NCBI RefSeq assembly: GCF_025398175.1
Contig: NZ_CP099735.1
Coordinates: 744,001 to 808,000 of the forward strand
Reading direction: 5' to 3'
DNA from: Photobacterium sp. TY1-4
GTDB lineage: Bacteria; Pseudomonadota; Gammaproteobacteria; Enterobacterales; Vibrionaceae
Length of the DNA: 64,000 nt
Shown here: piece after piece, positions 42,865-52,291 of the stretch
How the letters are laid out: every line of letters begins with the position of its first letter
Numbering within the stretch: position 1 is the stretch's first letter
Program-made: the position numbers and the translations under genes
Notes under the pieces: generated by a model
Told to the model about the DNA's origin: nothing
Databases searched by the model: none
The model's input: the letters and a program-made list of their open reading frames with translations, nothing else

Positions 42865-44577
42865 TTAACCCAGCAGGGATTCCTGATGATGGGTGATGAG
42901 ATCGGCCATCGCATCTGCGGCCCGCTGCTGCGCATGCGCCAGCGTATCTTCGTGGGTGATCAACTCAACCACTTCGTAATAACACTTCAGCTTCGGCTCG
43001 GTCCCTGACGGACGTACCACCACCCGCGACTCATCATCGAGATGATAGATCAGCACATCACTGGCCGGCAGATCGATCGGTTCTACCGTTCCGTCGGCAT
43101 GGATCCGCTGCGAAGTCTTCAGATCTTCCGTGATCATCACCTGACGCCCGGCAATGCTGGCCGGCGGCTCCGCCCGCAATTGCTCCCCAACCGATGGTGC
43201 GCCCGGCTGCAAGGCAATACTGCGTTGCGCATTGAGATACAATCCATGCTCACGATAGATGGATTCCAGCTGATCCCAGATCGTTTTGCCCTGGGAGGCC
43301 AACTCAGCCGTAAGCTGGGCAAAAGCCACCAGCGCGGACAGCCCGTCTTTATCCCATACCTCGCTGCCGACGGTGTAACCCAGCGCCTCTTCGTAAGCGA
43401 ACAGGAAGCGGCTGTCTTCGCTCTGACGTTGCATCGCAACATTGGTCAGCCATTTAAACCCGGTCAGCGTCTGGAAGTAATTCGCGTCCTGGGCTTTCGC
43501 GATCTGCTTAAGCAAGCTTGAAGAAACGATTGTGGTCCCGACCAGATTCTGGCCCGGCTCAGCATGAGTGAGCAGGTAATGCCCCAGCAGTACCCCGACC
43601 TGATCGCCGGTCAGCATCTGATACTCACCGGCTTCGGTGCGAACCGCAACGGCAAACCGGTCGGCATCCGGGTCATTGGCGCAAGCCAGCGTCGCGCCGT
43701 GTTGTTTCGCTTCAGCAATCACCATATCCATCGCGCCCGGCTCTTCGGGGTTCGGGAAATTGACTGTCGGAAACGTGCCGTCCGGCTCCCGCTGCGCAGT
43801 AACACTGTACACCTGGGTAAACCCGGCATCAGCCAGCAACGCCTCGGCCATGTGCGCGCCAACCCCGTGCATGGCGGTATAAGCCAGACTGACGGATTCC
43901 GGCTGGGTGTGGTTGGACAACAATGCGCTTTGATTGAGCGCCTGACGGTAAGTGTCATAGAACGACTCGCTCAGCCAGTACAGCAGCCCCTGCTGCTTGG
44001 CCAGCTCCAGATCCAGGAGATCCAGTTCTTGCCGGGTGGCCAATTCAATCTTTTCCGCAATACCGCTGTCGTGGGGAGGAATGATCTGCGCCCCATTGCC
44101 CCAGTACACTTTGAAGCCGTTATAGGCTGGCGGATTGTGACTGGCGGTCACCACTACCCCGGCTGCAGCGCCAAAATGTTTCACCCCAAAGGCAACCATC
44201 GGCGTCGGCGCCACATGGGTGGTCATGTAAACTTTAATGCCCTGTGCCGTCAGGACCGATGCGGTGTCATGGGCAAATCGTTTAGAATCCGGTCGGCCAT
44301 CAAACCCGATGACTACACCGCGCTCTGCGGCATCCGATACCGTGGCTAACAGATACTGGCCCAGTCCGGTGGCCGTTTCCTGGATCACCAGGTGGTTCAT
44401 TCGGTTAGGGCCGGCCCCCACAATGCCGCGCAGGCCCGCCGTTCCAAATGCCAGACGGCCGAAGAACCGCTCCGCCAACTCGGCTTGATTTTGGGTTTCT
44501 ACCAGTTGTTGAAGCTCTTCACGGGTTTTCGGGTCCGGGTCACGCGCTAACCAATGCGCAATTTCTGTCTTCATCAT
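42865..44577 (-). CDS. Phosphoglucomutase/phosphomannomutase (phospho-sugar mutase, PGM2/PgcA type)
   Basis: A 570-residue cytosolic alpha-D-phosphohexomutase. It has FGTAGLRGIVGAGPNRMN at the N-terminus, the active-site phosphoserine in TASHNPPAYNGFKVYW, the metal loop DPDADRFA, the sugar-binding FAYEEALGY and the phosphate-binding RPSGTEPKLK. The layout matches the PGM2/PgcA branch. It converts glucose-1-P and glucose-6-P for glycogen and surface-sugar synthesis. A good Fur-box match lies 41-59 bases before its start. The gene stands alone. Confidence 0.92.
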   Translation of the reverse strand: MMKTEIAHWLARDPDPKTREELQQLVETQNQAELAERFFGRLAFGTAGLRGIVGAGPNRMNHLVIQETATGLGQYLLATVSDAAERGVVIGFDGRPDSKRFAHDTASVLTAQGIKVYMTTHVAPTPMVAFGVKHFGAAAGVVVTASHNPPAYNGFKVYWGNGAQIIPPHDSGIAEKIELATRQELDLLDLELAKQQGLLYWLSESFYDTYRQALNQSALLSNHTQPESVSLAYTAMHGVGAHMAEALLADAGFTQVYSVTAQREPDGTFPTVNFPNPEEPGAMDMVIAEAKQHGATLACANDPDADRFAVAVRTEAGEYQMLTGDQVGVLLGHYLLTHAEPGQNLVGTTIVSSSLLKQIAKAQDANYFQTLTGFKWLTNVAMQRQSEDSRFLFAYEEALGYTVGSEVWDKDGLSALVAFAQLTAELASQGKTIWDQLESIYREHGLYLNAQRSIALQPGAPSVGEQLRAEPPASIAGRQVMITEDLKTSQRIHADGTVEPIDLPASDVLIYHLDDESRVVVRPSGTEPKLKCYYEVVELITHEDTLAHAQQRAADAMADLITHHQESLLG

Positions 44578-44617
44578 GACTATTCCTACAACGCAAGTTT
44601 CAGAATACAGTAATACA

Positions 44618-44636
44618 AATGAGAGTTATTATCATC
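44618..44636. promoter_or_regulatory. Candidate Fur box
   Basis: AATGAGAGTTATTATCATC agrees with the Vibrio-type Fur consensus AATGANAATNATTNTCATT at all but two defined positions. It lies in the promoter region of the phosphohexomutase. Confidence 0.5.
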
Positions 44637-44900
44637 ACTTAACGCTCATTCTATGACTTTCTGACAAATCAAATGCGGAAAAATTCGCCAGCTCAGGTCA
44701 AGTCGACTGTTCAGTGCTGCATGGTTTGAATAAATCCTTGCTTGGCCTGCAAGGTCCTCAACAAGGCCCTCAAAACAGATAACACCAAGTATAGAGGGAA
44801 TCCGGGACTCAACCATTTTACGCAACAGCGGCCTGCAAACATGCAGGCCGCCCAGTTATCCGGAATATCACATTCGGTGGATACCATAAGAAACGACAAA

Positions 44901-44922
44901 GGCGGCACACGAATGTACCGCC
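44901..44922 (-). terminator. Terminator of astB
   Basis: A 9-bp stem (one G-U pair) with a TTCG-type tetraloop on the minus strand, followed by TTTGTCG. It lies 26 bases past the astB stop. Confidence 0.7.
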
Positions 44923-44948
44923 TCTGGTATAAGCCACGCTAAATCACA

Positions 44949-46283
44949 TTAGCGCTGGAACGGATAAACGCTGCCCAGAGACAGGATTTGGGTCAGTTCA
45001 TCCAATGCCGTCCGGGATTCCATCAGCAATTGCGGATCAGCCAGATCGGCTTCGACCATGCAGTCACGGTAATGACGATCAACCCACTGGTTCAGACGCG
45101 TAAACAAGGCATCATTCATCAACGTCGATGGGTTCACCGCCTGACGCTCCTGCTCATTCAGAACCACACGCAAGCGCAGACAAGCCGGACCGCCACCATT
45201 GGCCATGCTTTGCTTCAGGTCGTACACTTCGACCCTATCAATACCGCGTTTCGCGGCCAACAGTTGCTCGATGTACGCCCAGACATTCGGGTTATTACGG
45301 CACTCTTCCGGCAGTACCAACATGGTTTCGCCGTTCGGCAGTGAGACCAGCTGAGAGTTAAACAAGTAGCTGTGAACCGCATCGTCAACCGACACTGCGC
45401 TGGTCGGCACTTCGATCACATTGAACTGGCCGCCCATTTTCTGCGACAGTTGATCGTAAACCCCTTGCTGATCCAGGAAGGCTTGCTCATGGCAAAACAG
45501 GATATCCCGGTTACCGACAGCAATGACGTCGTTATGGAACACCCCTTGATCAATCACATCCGGGTTTTGCTGCGCGATCACCACTTTAGATGGATCCAGC
45601 TGGTGCAGACGCGCAACGGCTTCGCAGGCTTCAAACGTATGACGGGCCGGGAACTTCTTCGGCGCCGGGTGGCGACTGTCAAACGCATGGCGACCAAAGA
45701 CGAAGAATTCCACGCCCTGATCACCATATTGGTGGCAGAAGCGGGTATGGTTCGCTGCACCCTCATCGCCGAAATGCTCAACAGTCGGCAGCGCTGCATG
45801 GTGAACAAAATGCTCCGGCGACGCAAAAGTCGCTTTCAGGATCCGCCCGGTCACTTCGTGCTCAATCGAACGGTGGAACTTGTTGGTCAGGTTCGCCGGC
45901 GTAAAATGGATTTTACCGTCCGCTGTATCTGATGACGGTGAAACGGTCGCGGCATTGGCTGTCCACATGCTTGAAGCTGAGCAGCACGCAGCCAGCACTT
46001 TCGGCGCCTGTTTTGCTGCTTGCTCAATTACAGCCTGATCGCTGCCGGTAAAGCCAAGACGGCGGAGGGTCTGTACATCCGGACGCTCTTGCGGGGCCAG
46101 CACCCCTTGTACCATGCCCATGTCGGCAAGCGCTTTCATTTTTGACAGCCCTTGCTTAGCCGCCTGTTTCGGGTTTGATGGGGCTGCCTGGTTTTTTGCT
46201 GACGCCACGTTACCGTAGGACAGGCCACTGTAGTTATGTGTTGGTCCCACCAACCCATCAAAATTTGCTTCAAGTGCTTTCAT
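44949..46283 (-). CDS. astB: N-succinylarginine dihydrolase
   Basis: A 444-residue enzyme of the arginine succinyltransferase pathway, converting succinylarginine to succinylornithine, ammonia and CO2. It starts [20 protein letters not shown] and keeps the guanidine-modifying-enzyme residues, including [14 protein letters not shown] and [14 protein letters not shown] took ATG 46283 by alignment to E. coli AstB (447 residues) and the upstream TGGA. The partners astC, astA and astD are not adjacent, so the pathway is split here. Confidence 0.93.
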   Translation of the reverse strand: MKALEANFDGLVGPTHNYSGLSYGNVASAKNQAAPSNPKQAAKQGLSKMKALADMGMVQGVLAPQERPDVQTLRRLGFTGSDQAVIEQAAKQAPKVLAACCSASSMWTANAATVSPSSDTADGKIHFTPANLTNKFHRSIEHEVTGRILKATFASPEHFVHHAALPTVEHFGDEGAANHTRFCHQYGDQGVEFFVFGRHAFDSRHPAPKKFPARHTFEACEAVARLHQLDPSKVVIAQQNPDVIDQGVFHNDVIAVGNRDILFCHEQAFLDQQGVYDQLSQKMGGQFNVIEVPTSAVSVDDAVHSYLFNSQLVSLPNGETMLVLPEECRNNPNVWAYIEQLLAAKRGIDRVEVYDLKQSMANGGGPACLRLRVVLNEQERQAVNPSTLMNDALFTRLNQWVDRHYRDCMVEADLADPQLLMESRTALDELTQILSLGSVYPFQR

Positions 46284-46639
46284 AGACATTCCATGTTTGT
46301 TCATAACATCGTAAAGATAACAAAACATTTACATTATCAACAAGTGCGGCACAATATGCCATGCGATACCCATTAATTAGATAGTATCACTGCTACACAG
46401 CATGACTATTCATCGCCTGGAAAACGACCATAATTCCCCGCTTGCCACTTGCTTCCCGCTGGGCACCATATTTTCAGCCCATTTCCCCTCAAAGCGTACG
46501 ACGCGCTGACATTCAGTGCCTGTCAGGCACATCGATTGAGTACATATTTACCCATTTCTCAACACAAAAAAATCAGCCGAAATTAGGCTGACTTTTTTCA
46601 ATTTTGTGTACACGATCAGGCTTCTGACGACCGCTCGAC
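46284..46639. other. Interval between astB and the tautomerase gene
   Basis: This 356-base stretch holds the astB promoter region and, at 46567-46600, a terminator with stem TCAGCC/GGCTGA flanked by A and T runs. ATGACTATTCAT (46402-46413) vaguely resembles half of an ArgR site, but the match is too weak to call. Nothing else is visible. Confidence 0.55.
46567..46600. terminator. Bidirectional terminator after the tautomerase gene
   Basis: A 6-bp GC core (46573-46578 with 46586-46591) is flanked by A7 and T6 tracts. Confidence 0.8.
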
Positions 46640-47026
46640 TCACAGATCCCACTCCACAACATGGCCTTCGTCATACACACCGTCGCTGTAGGCCGGGGTA
46701 AAATTGATAAAAATATTATTTTTCTCAATGGGGAGCTGCTCGGAAATCGTATGCGCAATTAACTCCAGCATTGCCGCAATCTGGGCTTCGGTATTGAAGT
46801 TCGGTGCGACCAAGTCCACCAGCAACGGATGGGTGGTTTCGGGCTGAGTGTTCACCACCAGACCATGATGCGCATAATGTCCGGCAGGCAGATATTCCCA
46901 GGTGACCATAATGTGATGCAGCGGGATCTTGGCGGCATCTGAGACGGCGTGAGAGAGTGAGGTCACCGCTTCGGCCACCTTGGATTCCTGTTCAAACGGT
47001 AACGACTTAATTCGAATGAGCGGCAT
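46640..47026 (-). CDS. Tautomerase-superfamily protein
   Basis: A 128-residue protein starting MPLIRIKSL. After Met removal this exposes the N-terminal proline that acts as general base in 4-oxalocrotonate-tautomerase-type enzymes. Two beta-alpha-beta units are apparent (about residues 1-60 and 65-125). AAGGAG precedes ATG 47026; the longer frame upstream is not supported. The natural substrate is unknown. Confidence 0.72.
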   Translation of the reverse strand: MPLIRIKSLPFEQESKVAEAVTSLSHAVSDAAKIPLHHIMVTWEYLPAGHYAHHGLVVNTQPETTHPLLVDLVAPNFNTEAQIAAMLELIAHTISEQLPIEKNNIFINFTPAYSDGVYDEGHVVEWDL

Positions 47027-47301
47027 AGTGACTCCTTTTCCAACCGGTGATCGCCCGACATGATCCGATTCAACTCGGGATGCGAGTGACAGCATCGCTG
47101 ATGTAACGAACGATTTAATTAACAAGTTAGCTAAAGCCTAGTGAAAGGCTGCACATCACCTCTATCTCATTCATAAGACACGGGCAAAAAAGTGCAAAAA
47201 TCGCAAAAAAATCGTTCGGGTGACAACGGTCAGGGAGGAATAAAGTGGGTGGCCAGTCCTGTGCAACCTCAGGGCCGGCCGGAAATCAGGAACGCTTGGG
47301 C

Positions 47302-48225
47302 TCAATCGCAGGAATGATCGTCACAGCAGGGATTCACCACCCGCTCGGCGCAAGTATAAGGCTCAATATGGATGATGACATCCACCACTTCATCCAACTT
47401 GTCCAGAATATGCGACTTAAAGTTTTCGCTGATCGAATGAGCATGTTCCACACTCATGTTCGGTTCTACCAGCAAGTGAAAGTCCAATAAAATGGTACTG
47501 CCGGTTCGGCGACTGCGAATGGCGTGGACCTCACGAATATCCGCATCATCTGCTGCATATTGCTGGATCTTGGCTTCAATCTGGCTATCGGCTTCCGCCT
47601 CTGTCAGTTCAAGCAAAGCCGGCCAGAGGATTTCCACCGCGGCTTTGAGGATCATTGCTGTTACCAGCAACGCCGCAACCTGATCCAGGTATTGCAGGCC
47701 GGGGAACAGGTAATTGGCTATCACTGCCACCGCAACCGGCAAGGAGCTGAGGGCATCCGTTCGATGATGCCAGGCATTAGCATGCAACGCCCTGCTGTTA
47801 ATCCGTTTGGCCTGAACCAGGGTCCAGCGATACAGCCCTTCCTTCACCACAATCGATGCCACAGCTGCCACAAAAGCGAGTATACCCGGCGTGGCGGCTG
47901 GCTCCTGGCTGAGCGCATGGAGAGAATCCCACCCAATCCCAACCCCGACCATCGCCAACAACACTCCAATAAAAACATTGGTCAGGGTTTCAAAACGCCC
48001 GTGGCCATAAGGATGGTTTTTGTCCGCCGGTGCCGTCCAGTATCTGGAACCAATCAAAATGGCGGTATCGGTGACCAAATCAGAAAAACTGTGTACCCCA
48101 TCGGCAACCAATGCCTGGCTACCCGTCAGCTTACCCACCCCGATTTTGACAATGGCCAAGGCAACGTTCGCCACAGAGCCAACCCAGGTGGCCTTGCGAA
48201 TCACTTGAACCGGGCTTTCTGACAT
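47302..48225 (-). CDS. Cation diffusion facilitator metal exporter with Cys-rich tail
   Basis: A 307-residue CDF transporter with six helices. Helix 2 carries ADGVHSFSDLVTD, and the HPYGHGRFETL loop follows; helix 5 has HAWHHRTDALSS-type (HxxxD) metal ligands, a pattern of Zn/Fe/Mn antiporters. The cytosolic C-terminal domain includes HAIRSRRTGSTILLDFHL and ends in a short CCDDHSCD tail that could bind metal. The start is ATG 48225. Substrate choice (Zn, Fe, Co) is not settled by sequence. Confidence 0.9.
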   Translation of the reverse strand: MSESPVQVIRKATWVGSVANVALAIVKIGVGKLTGSQALVADGVHSFSDLVTDTAILIGSRYWTAPADKNHPYGHGRFETLTNVFIGVLLAMVGVGIGWDSLHALSQEPAATPGILAFVAAVASIVVKEGLYRWTLVQAKRINSRALHANAWHHRTDALSSLPVAVAVIANYLFPGLQYLDQVAALLVTAMILKAAVEILWPALLELTEAEADSQIEAKIQQYAADDADIREVHAIRSRRTGSTILLDFHLLVEPNMSVEHAHSISENFKSHILDKLDEVVDVIIHIEPYTCAERVVNPCCDDHSCD

Positions 48226-48431
48226 ATTTCAACTCACTCTTTCTCTTCAGGCGTTCTTCCGATTGACGTAACACAGAAGATCCGCCCATTCAGCCTTCAA
48301 TAGATGGCTGTATCATGACACTTTCCCGCGTCTCAAAAAAGCGACGTGTCTTAAGAATGCATTATAATTGAATGACAGATTGATCGAGTCCCCGTAAATC
48401 TTTCCCGGTGATTCACCGCACAGGATAAACG

Positions 48432-48653
48432 ATGGTCAAGAAACGCTGTAAGCTGACCTTCTTTTCGGCATCGCTGGGATGTTTTCTGTGCCTTTCAGGC
48501 TGTTCGTCAACATCCCAGACGCAGGCTAACAACCTTCCTTCCGGTATGGATACTGCCCAGTTTCGCCAGCAATATATGGAACTGTACCGCACGCTGGAAG
48601 CCCAGCCGCAACCTCAACCGATTCTGATCTTTAAGCCGCTCCCCAAAAGTTGA
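48432..48653 (+). CDS. Small lipoprotein
   Basis: A 73-residue precursor with lipobox LSGC at about residues 21-24 (signal peptidase II site) and a short mature part, SSTSQTQANNLPSG...PKPLPKS, rich in Gln and Pro. It is divergent from the CDF gene. No family recognised. Confidence 0.7.
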   Translation: MVKKRCKLTFFSASLGCFLCLSGCSSTSQTQANNLPSGMDTAQFRQQYMELYRTLEAQPQPQPILIFKPLPKS

Positions 48654-48968
48654 GCCGCCAGCGCACACTTCTGCAATACATCAATAAAGAAGCGACAGTA
48701 AAAAAACCCATATGAAACTGGTATTTCATTGATACCCGCTGAATCCTCAAACGCTTCATTATAAATATTCACGTTAACACTACTTCTTTTAATCGCTTTT
48801 TATTATTTGCTTTATCTGGACAAAATATTTGCAACTGGAATTTGCAGCAAAACGACGCCCAGATCACATTAACCAAGAAAAGCAACTGATTTCAAATTGA
48901 AAAAATTTACCTTCATCCCATAATAGGACGGTCAATATTAAAATATTGACCATAACAAAAGGACTTTT
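48654..48968. other. AT-rich interval with a perfect palindrome
   Basis: This 315-base gap has no gene. It contains a short inverted repeat (48712-48729) and, directly before the ribosome-binding site of the next gene, a 22-base perfect palindrome (48930-48951). Confidence 0.6.
48930..48951. promoter_or_regulatory. 22-base perfect palindrome in the leader of the 91-residue gene
   Basis: GGTCAATATT, AA, AATATTGACC form a perfect 10-bp inverted repeat ending 17 bases before ATG 48969. It can act as an operator or as an mRNA hairpin beside the AAAAGGA ribosome-binding site. Confidence 0.6.
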
Positions 48969-49244
48969 ATGAGACATATTGCCGATTTTATCGAGCAGCT
49001 AGAACGGGGCAAAGCGCCTTTCAATATCTGGGTGTACTCAAGTAAAGGTCAATACAGTCAGCTTGGCAATCAAAGTAAACAACTACGAACACCGCAGCTA
49101 TACCAGGCATTGGATCAGCACCTGCAAGTCGTTATCGAAACGAATCAGGATGCTTTCCTGCTTTTGCCTGAAGTACATGCCGTCGTACCCGTAGCGTTTC
49201 GCGAGGGCCAGGTTCAGCTATTGACCCAACCCAATGCTGCATAA
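48969..49244 (+). CDS. Small hypothetical protein
   Basis: A 91-residue cytosolic protein, MRHIADFIEQLERGKAP, with strands around FNIWVYSSKGQY and a C-terminal AFLLLPEVHAVVPVAF. AAAAGGA precedes the start and a strong terminator follows (49331-49358). No family recognised; its leader palindrome suggests specific regulation. Confidence 0.65.
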   Translation: MRHIADFIEQLERGKAPFNIWVYSSKGQYSQLGNQSKQLRTPQLYQALDQHLQVVIETNQDAFLLLPEVHAVVPVAFREGQVQLLTQPNAA

Positions 49245-49330
49245 GCGCTGAAAATATTACTGACCAAAATCAATAACCATGAAGTGTGTGGCTAGGTGAA
49301 GTTTTTGTGCTTTTGTAATATTGGAAAATA

Positions 49331-49358
49331 AAACAGACCAAATGGTCTGTTTTTTTTG
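49331..49358 (+). terminator. Terminator of the 91-residue gene
   Basis: A 9-bp stem (49331-49339 with 49344-49352) has loop AAAT and runs into T8. Confidence 0.88.
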
Positions 49359-49511
49359 GCTTACACCTCATCGCAACAATAGTCATATAATTTCATATTC
49401 GTAATTGATACGATAATTTACGATGCCATTTCAATCATCACCGGGTTTATTGAGGTTGAATGTGAAAGAATCGCCAATAAATCCATATTGACCGGAAATA
49501 AATTAACGAGC

Positions 49512-49856
49512 TCAGTACTGCTGACCTGAAACCTGCCCGGTGATGATCAATGACGGCATCAGCTGACGCTGACCATTGGCACACGCCGCCTTGCCATCTT
49601 CCCACCCTTCATCGAAACGGGTCTCGCTGTTCTCCAGAGTGACATCTTTCTGGTAATCCATATCCGGGCTGCCACTGAGATTCAGTGCACTTTCACACCC
49701 CTGGTTATACCCATAATGATAAATACTGTCGTACTCAACATTACTGACATAGGCATCGGGATACAATCGGTATTCTTCCATCTCGGATCGGCTACACCCC
49801 AACATGGTCAACACCAGTGTTCCCAGAACCAGCCAGCGTAAACATTGCTTCATCAT
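49512..49856 (-). CDS. Small lipoprotein
   Basis: A 114-residue precursor with lipobox TMLGC near residue 20 and a Tyr/Asp/Glu-rich mature part (YRLYPDAYVSNVEYDSIYHY) containing cysteines in QGCESAL and AACANG that may form a disulfide. AGGGG precedes the tandem ATG codons at 49856/49853. The segments GYNQGCES and DEGWEDGKAAC form a short internal repeat typical of this kind of small lipoprotein. Function unknown. Confidence 0.72.
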   Translation of the reverse strand: MMKQCLRWLVLGTLVLTMLGCSRSEMEEYRLYPDAYVSNVEYDSIYHYGYNQGCESALNLSGSPDMDYQKDVTLENSETRFDEGWEDGKAACANGQRQLMPSLIITGQVSGQQY

Positions 49857-50022
49857 AAGGCCCCTGCTGCATTTTGTTTTCAGTGATCTAAGTCTATACC
49901 CAAACCACCGCAACAGGCAGGGTTCAGCGTCACACCAAGGGCTTTAGGACAATGAAAAGGATGATAAATTCAGAGGGGAAAATGAATCAGGCTGCGGGAT
50001 GCAGCCTGACTGGAGAATTGTG

Positions 50023-51213
50023 TTATTGATGATTCAGCACGGCATTGAAACGCTCAAAACCGGCTTCAAGATCCCGGATCAGATCATCGACATCTTCCAG
50101 GCCGATATGCAGGCGCAGCATAGGTCCGGCAAAATCTTTCTTCTTGGCGGTTCTCAGGGTATTGATATTCTCATTGGCCAAAATCAGGCTCTCGAATCCC
50201 CCCCAGGAGTAGCCCATGCTGAAATGCTCCATGCCGTCGAGCAGCGCCGTCAGCGCTTCGGTATTGCCGCGATTAAGCACCACGGAGAATAAACCGTTAG
50301 CCCCCTGAAAATCTCGGACGAAGAACTCATGCCCTTCACAACCCGGCAGCGCCGGATGGCGTACATGATCCACTTCTTCGCGCTCAGCCAACCAGCGAGC
50401 CACTCTCAGACCGCTTTGTTCATGTTGCTTCAAGCGGACCCCCAGCGTACGTAAACCACGCATCGCCAGGTAGACATCATCCGGAGACGTGCACTGCCCC
50501 ATCAAATAACTGCTTTCCCGCAGTTGATCCCAGCAGCGTTCATTGGCCGTCGCTGTCCCCAGCATCACATCAGAGTGACCAACAATGTATTTGGTGGCCG
50601 CCTGGATAGAAATATCCACACCATGCTCAAAAGGTTGAAAATGAATCGGAGAGGCCCAGGTGTTATCCAACATCACAACCAGATCGTGTTCATGCGCGAC
50701 ACGCGCCAGCGTCGGGACATCCTGCACTTCCATCGTAATTGAACACGGCGATTCCAAAAACAGCACGGTCGTATTCGGACGGATCAGCTCGCGGATCCCC
50801 TCACCGATCATCGGATCATAATAGGTCGTTTCCACACCCATCTTGTCGAGAATCTTGTCGCAAAAGTCGCGGGTCGGCTCATACACCCCATCCACCATGA
50901 GAATGTGATCACCGGCCTTCACAAAAGAGAGAATGGCGTTGCTAATCGCGGCGGTACCACACGGATACAGCGCACACCCGACGCCGCCTTCAAGCTCTAC
51001 CATGGCTTCCTGAAACGCAAAGTGTGTGTTGGTACCGCGGCGTCCGTAAAATAGCGCTTTATTGGCACGGTTCGCCGTCGCATGCTTCATCTCTGCGACA
51101 GAATCAAACACAATTGTCGATGCCCGACTGACCGGTGGATTCACCAGATGCTGGGTCCACTTTTTCGCACGCCCAGCGGTGATAATTTTGGTGTCTTGTT
51201 GCTTCTTTCCCAT
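50023..51213 (-). CDS. metC: Cystathionine beta-lyase
   Basis: A 396-residue PLP enzyme that splits cystathionine to homocysteine, pyruvate and ammonia in methionine synthesis. FYGRRGTNTH and YPCGTAAISNAI form the cofactor phosphate site. The Schiff-base lysine is in QAATKYIVGHSD, and the C-terminal SMGYSWGGFESL is diagnostic of MetC. It is a single gene; no MetJ box is evident to me in the 78 bases upstream. Confidence 0.94.
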   Translation of the reverse strand: MGKKQQDTKIITAGRAKKWTQHLVNPPVSRASTIVFDSVAEMKHATANRANKALFYGRRGTNTHFAFQEAMVELEGGVGCALYPCGTAAISNAILSFVKAGDHILMVDGVYEPTRDFCDKILDKMGVETTYYDPMIGEGIRELIRPNTTVLFLESPCSITMEVQDVPTLARVAHEHDLVVMLDNTWASPIHFQPFEHGVDISIQAATKYIVGHSDVMLGTATANERCWDQLRESSYLMGQCTSPDDVYLAMRGLRTLGVRLKQHEQSGLRVARWLAEREEVDHVRHPALPGCEGHEFFVRDFQGANGLFSVVLNRGNTEALTALLDGMEHFSMGYSWGGFESLILANENINTLRTAKKKDFAGPMLRLHIGLEDVDDLIRDLEAGFERFNAVLNHQ

Positions 51214-51291
51214 TGTCTACCCAAATTCCCTTATAAACCCTGACATTGACGTTAACACAATTGTAAAGGCCTTGGGTAGCTGGCAGGAACT

Positions 51292-51996
51292 TTATCTCAC
51301 CGCAGCGTAGCGCTGGGCCGGTCGTACGGTTTGAGGCTGAGGAATACTGGGCATATCAAAGCGTACGGTATGCGGATCCGTCATTTCCAAATGTGCCCGG
51401 AAATTCAGACAAGCCCCCATCACTTCAAGATTGCCGGCAACTTTAGCCGTCAGCACCGCCAGCAAAATCGCTTTGTAGGCAAAATGCCGATGAAGATCAA
51501 TGGCAACCTCGGCCGAGCAGGGCTTTCCACCATGGGGACGCAGCACCTGGAGGGCCTGCTTTTTCGGATACAGTTGAAACACATTATGATTGATGCTTTT
51601 CGCCTGCTTAATCATATTGCGAATTTCACAACGGGAAACGGGACTATAGCAGCCGTGATATTCTTCACCAGCCACGCTCTTGAGGTATTCATGATGAAGC
51701 GGGGTCATTTGCCCGTTCTGGCTGGGCAGACTGAGGAAAATAATATCTTCGTAATCATCCCCCAGAGTTTGGAAAATCCCGCGGGTTTGCGCCACAAAAC
51801 CTTTATTCAGCAGACAGTTAATTGCCTTCAGACCCGACAGGTACTGGGTCAGGATCGACAACATGGCTTCATGCATCACACGTTCGCCCTTCTCGGGACA
51901 AGGTTCTGAAACCGGCTCCGTATCCAGTAAATCATGTAGCTGCGCATCGACAAACTGGACAATTCGATGATTTAACTTCATTTCTGTGTCGTACAT
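51292..51996 (-). CDS. Helical hypothetical protein
   Basis: A 234-residue cytosolic mostly helical protein (LSILTQYLSGLKAINCLL, ARGIFQTLGDDYEDIIFLSL-like region, HFAYKAILLAVLTAKVAGNLE) with several cysteines and histidines. AAGG precedes ATG 51996. The middle resembles proteins with DUF5677-type helical cores, but I cannot assign it. It is monocistronic upstream of metC on the same strand (79 bases away). Confidence 0.6.
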   Translation of the reverse strand: MYDTEMKLNHRIVQFVDAQLHDLLDTEPVSEPCPEKGERVMHEAMLSILTQYLSGLKAINCLLNKGFVAQTRGIFQTLGDDYEDIIFLSLPSQNGQMTPLHHEYLKSVAGEEYHGCYSPVSRCEIRNMIKQAKSINHNVFQLYPKKQALQVLRPHGGKPCSAEVAIDLHRHFAYKAILLAVLTAKVAGNLEVMGACLNFRAHLEMTDPHTVRFDMPSIPQPQTVRPAQRYAAVR

Positions 51997-52230
51997 AAAA
52001 CAGCCTTTGTCATTTATCTGTGGATTAAGTTAAAACTCGTCACGCTCACTTTCGATAAATGCAACCGCGATTGCGCTTCACTTTCCTTGCGATTCAAGCA
52101 ACCAAATAATGTGACTTTTCGCACAGTTCTATTAGTGAAGTTAAATTGAGTATCGACAAGTATTGATTAATTTGCATTCGAAAAATGAAAGTCATCATAA
52201 AATAGTTCTAATCGTCTCAATCCTAAGACA

Positions 52231-52250
52231 AAGGCCGCCGAAGCGACCTT
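52231..52250 (-). terminator. Terminator of the vemP-secDF unit
   Basis: An 8-bp stem (one G-U) with TTCG tetraloop on the minus strand, followed by TTTGTC. It lies 42 bases beyond the secF stop. Confidence 0.65.
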
Positions 52251-52291
52251 GATGCTGTCCGTTTACTTTTTTGCCCGTGATTACCTGTGAA

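Larger units (their letters stand above)
44578..44948. other. Interval between the mutase and astB genes
   Basis: The left part is the mutase promoter with a candidate Fur box (44618-44636). The right part has a perfect 10-bp hairpin (44828-44837 with 44842-44851), without T run, and the astB terminator (44901-44922). No gene is seen. Confidence 0.6.

Noticed and set aside
43564-44349. Plus-strand 261-residue frame inside the phosphohexomutase gene
   Set aside because: It is the antisense shadow of a clearly conserved enzyme; same for the long antisense frames at 260-1300 and within mrcB and nrdD.
46402-46413. ArgR-like site ATGACTATTCAT upstream of astB
   Set aside because: It is a single short half-match without the second box expected for ArgR control.
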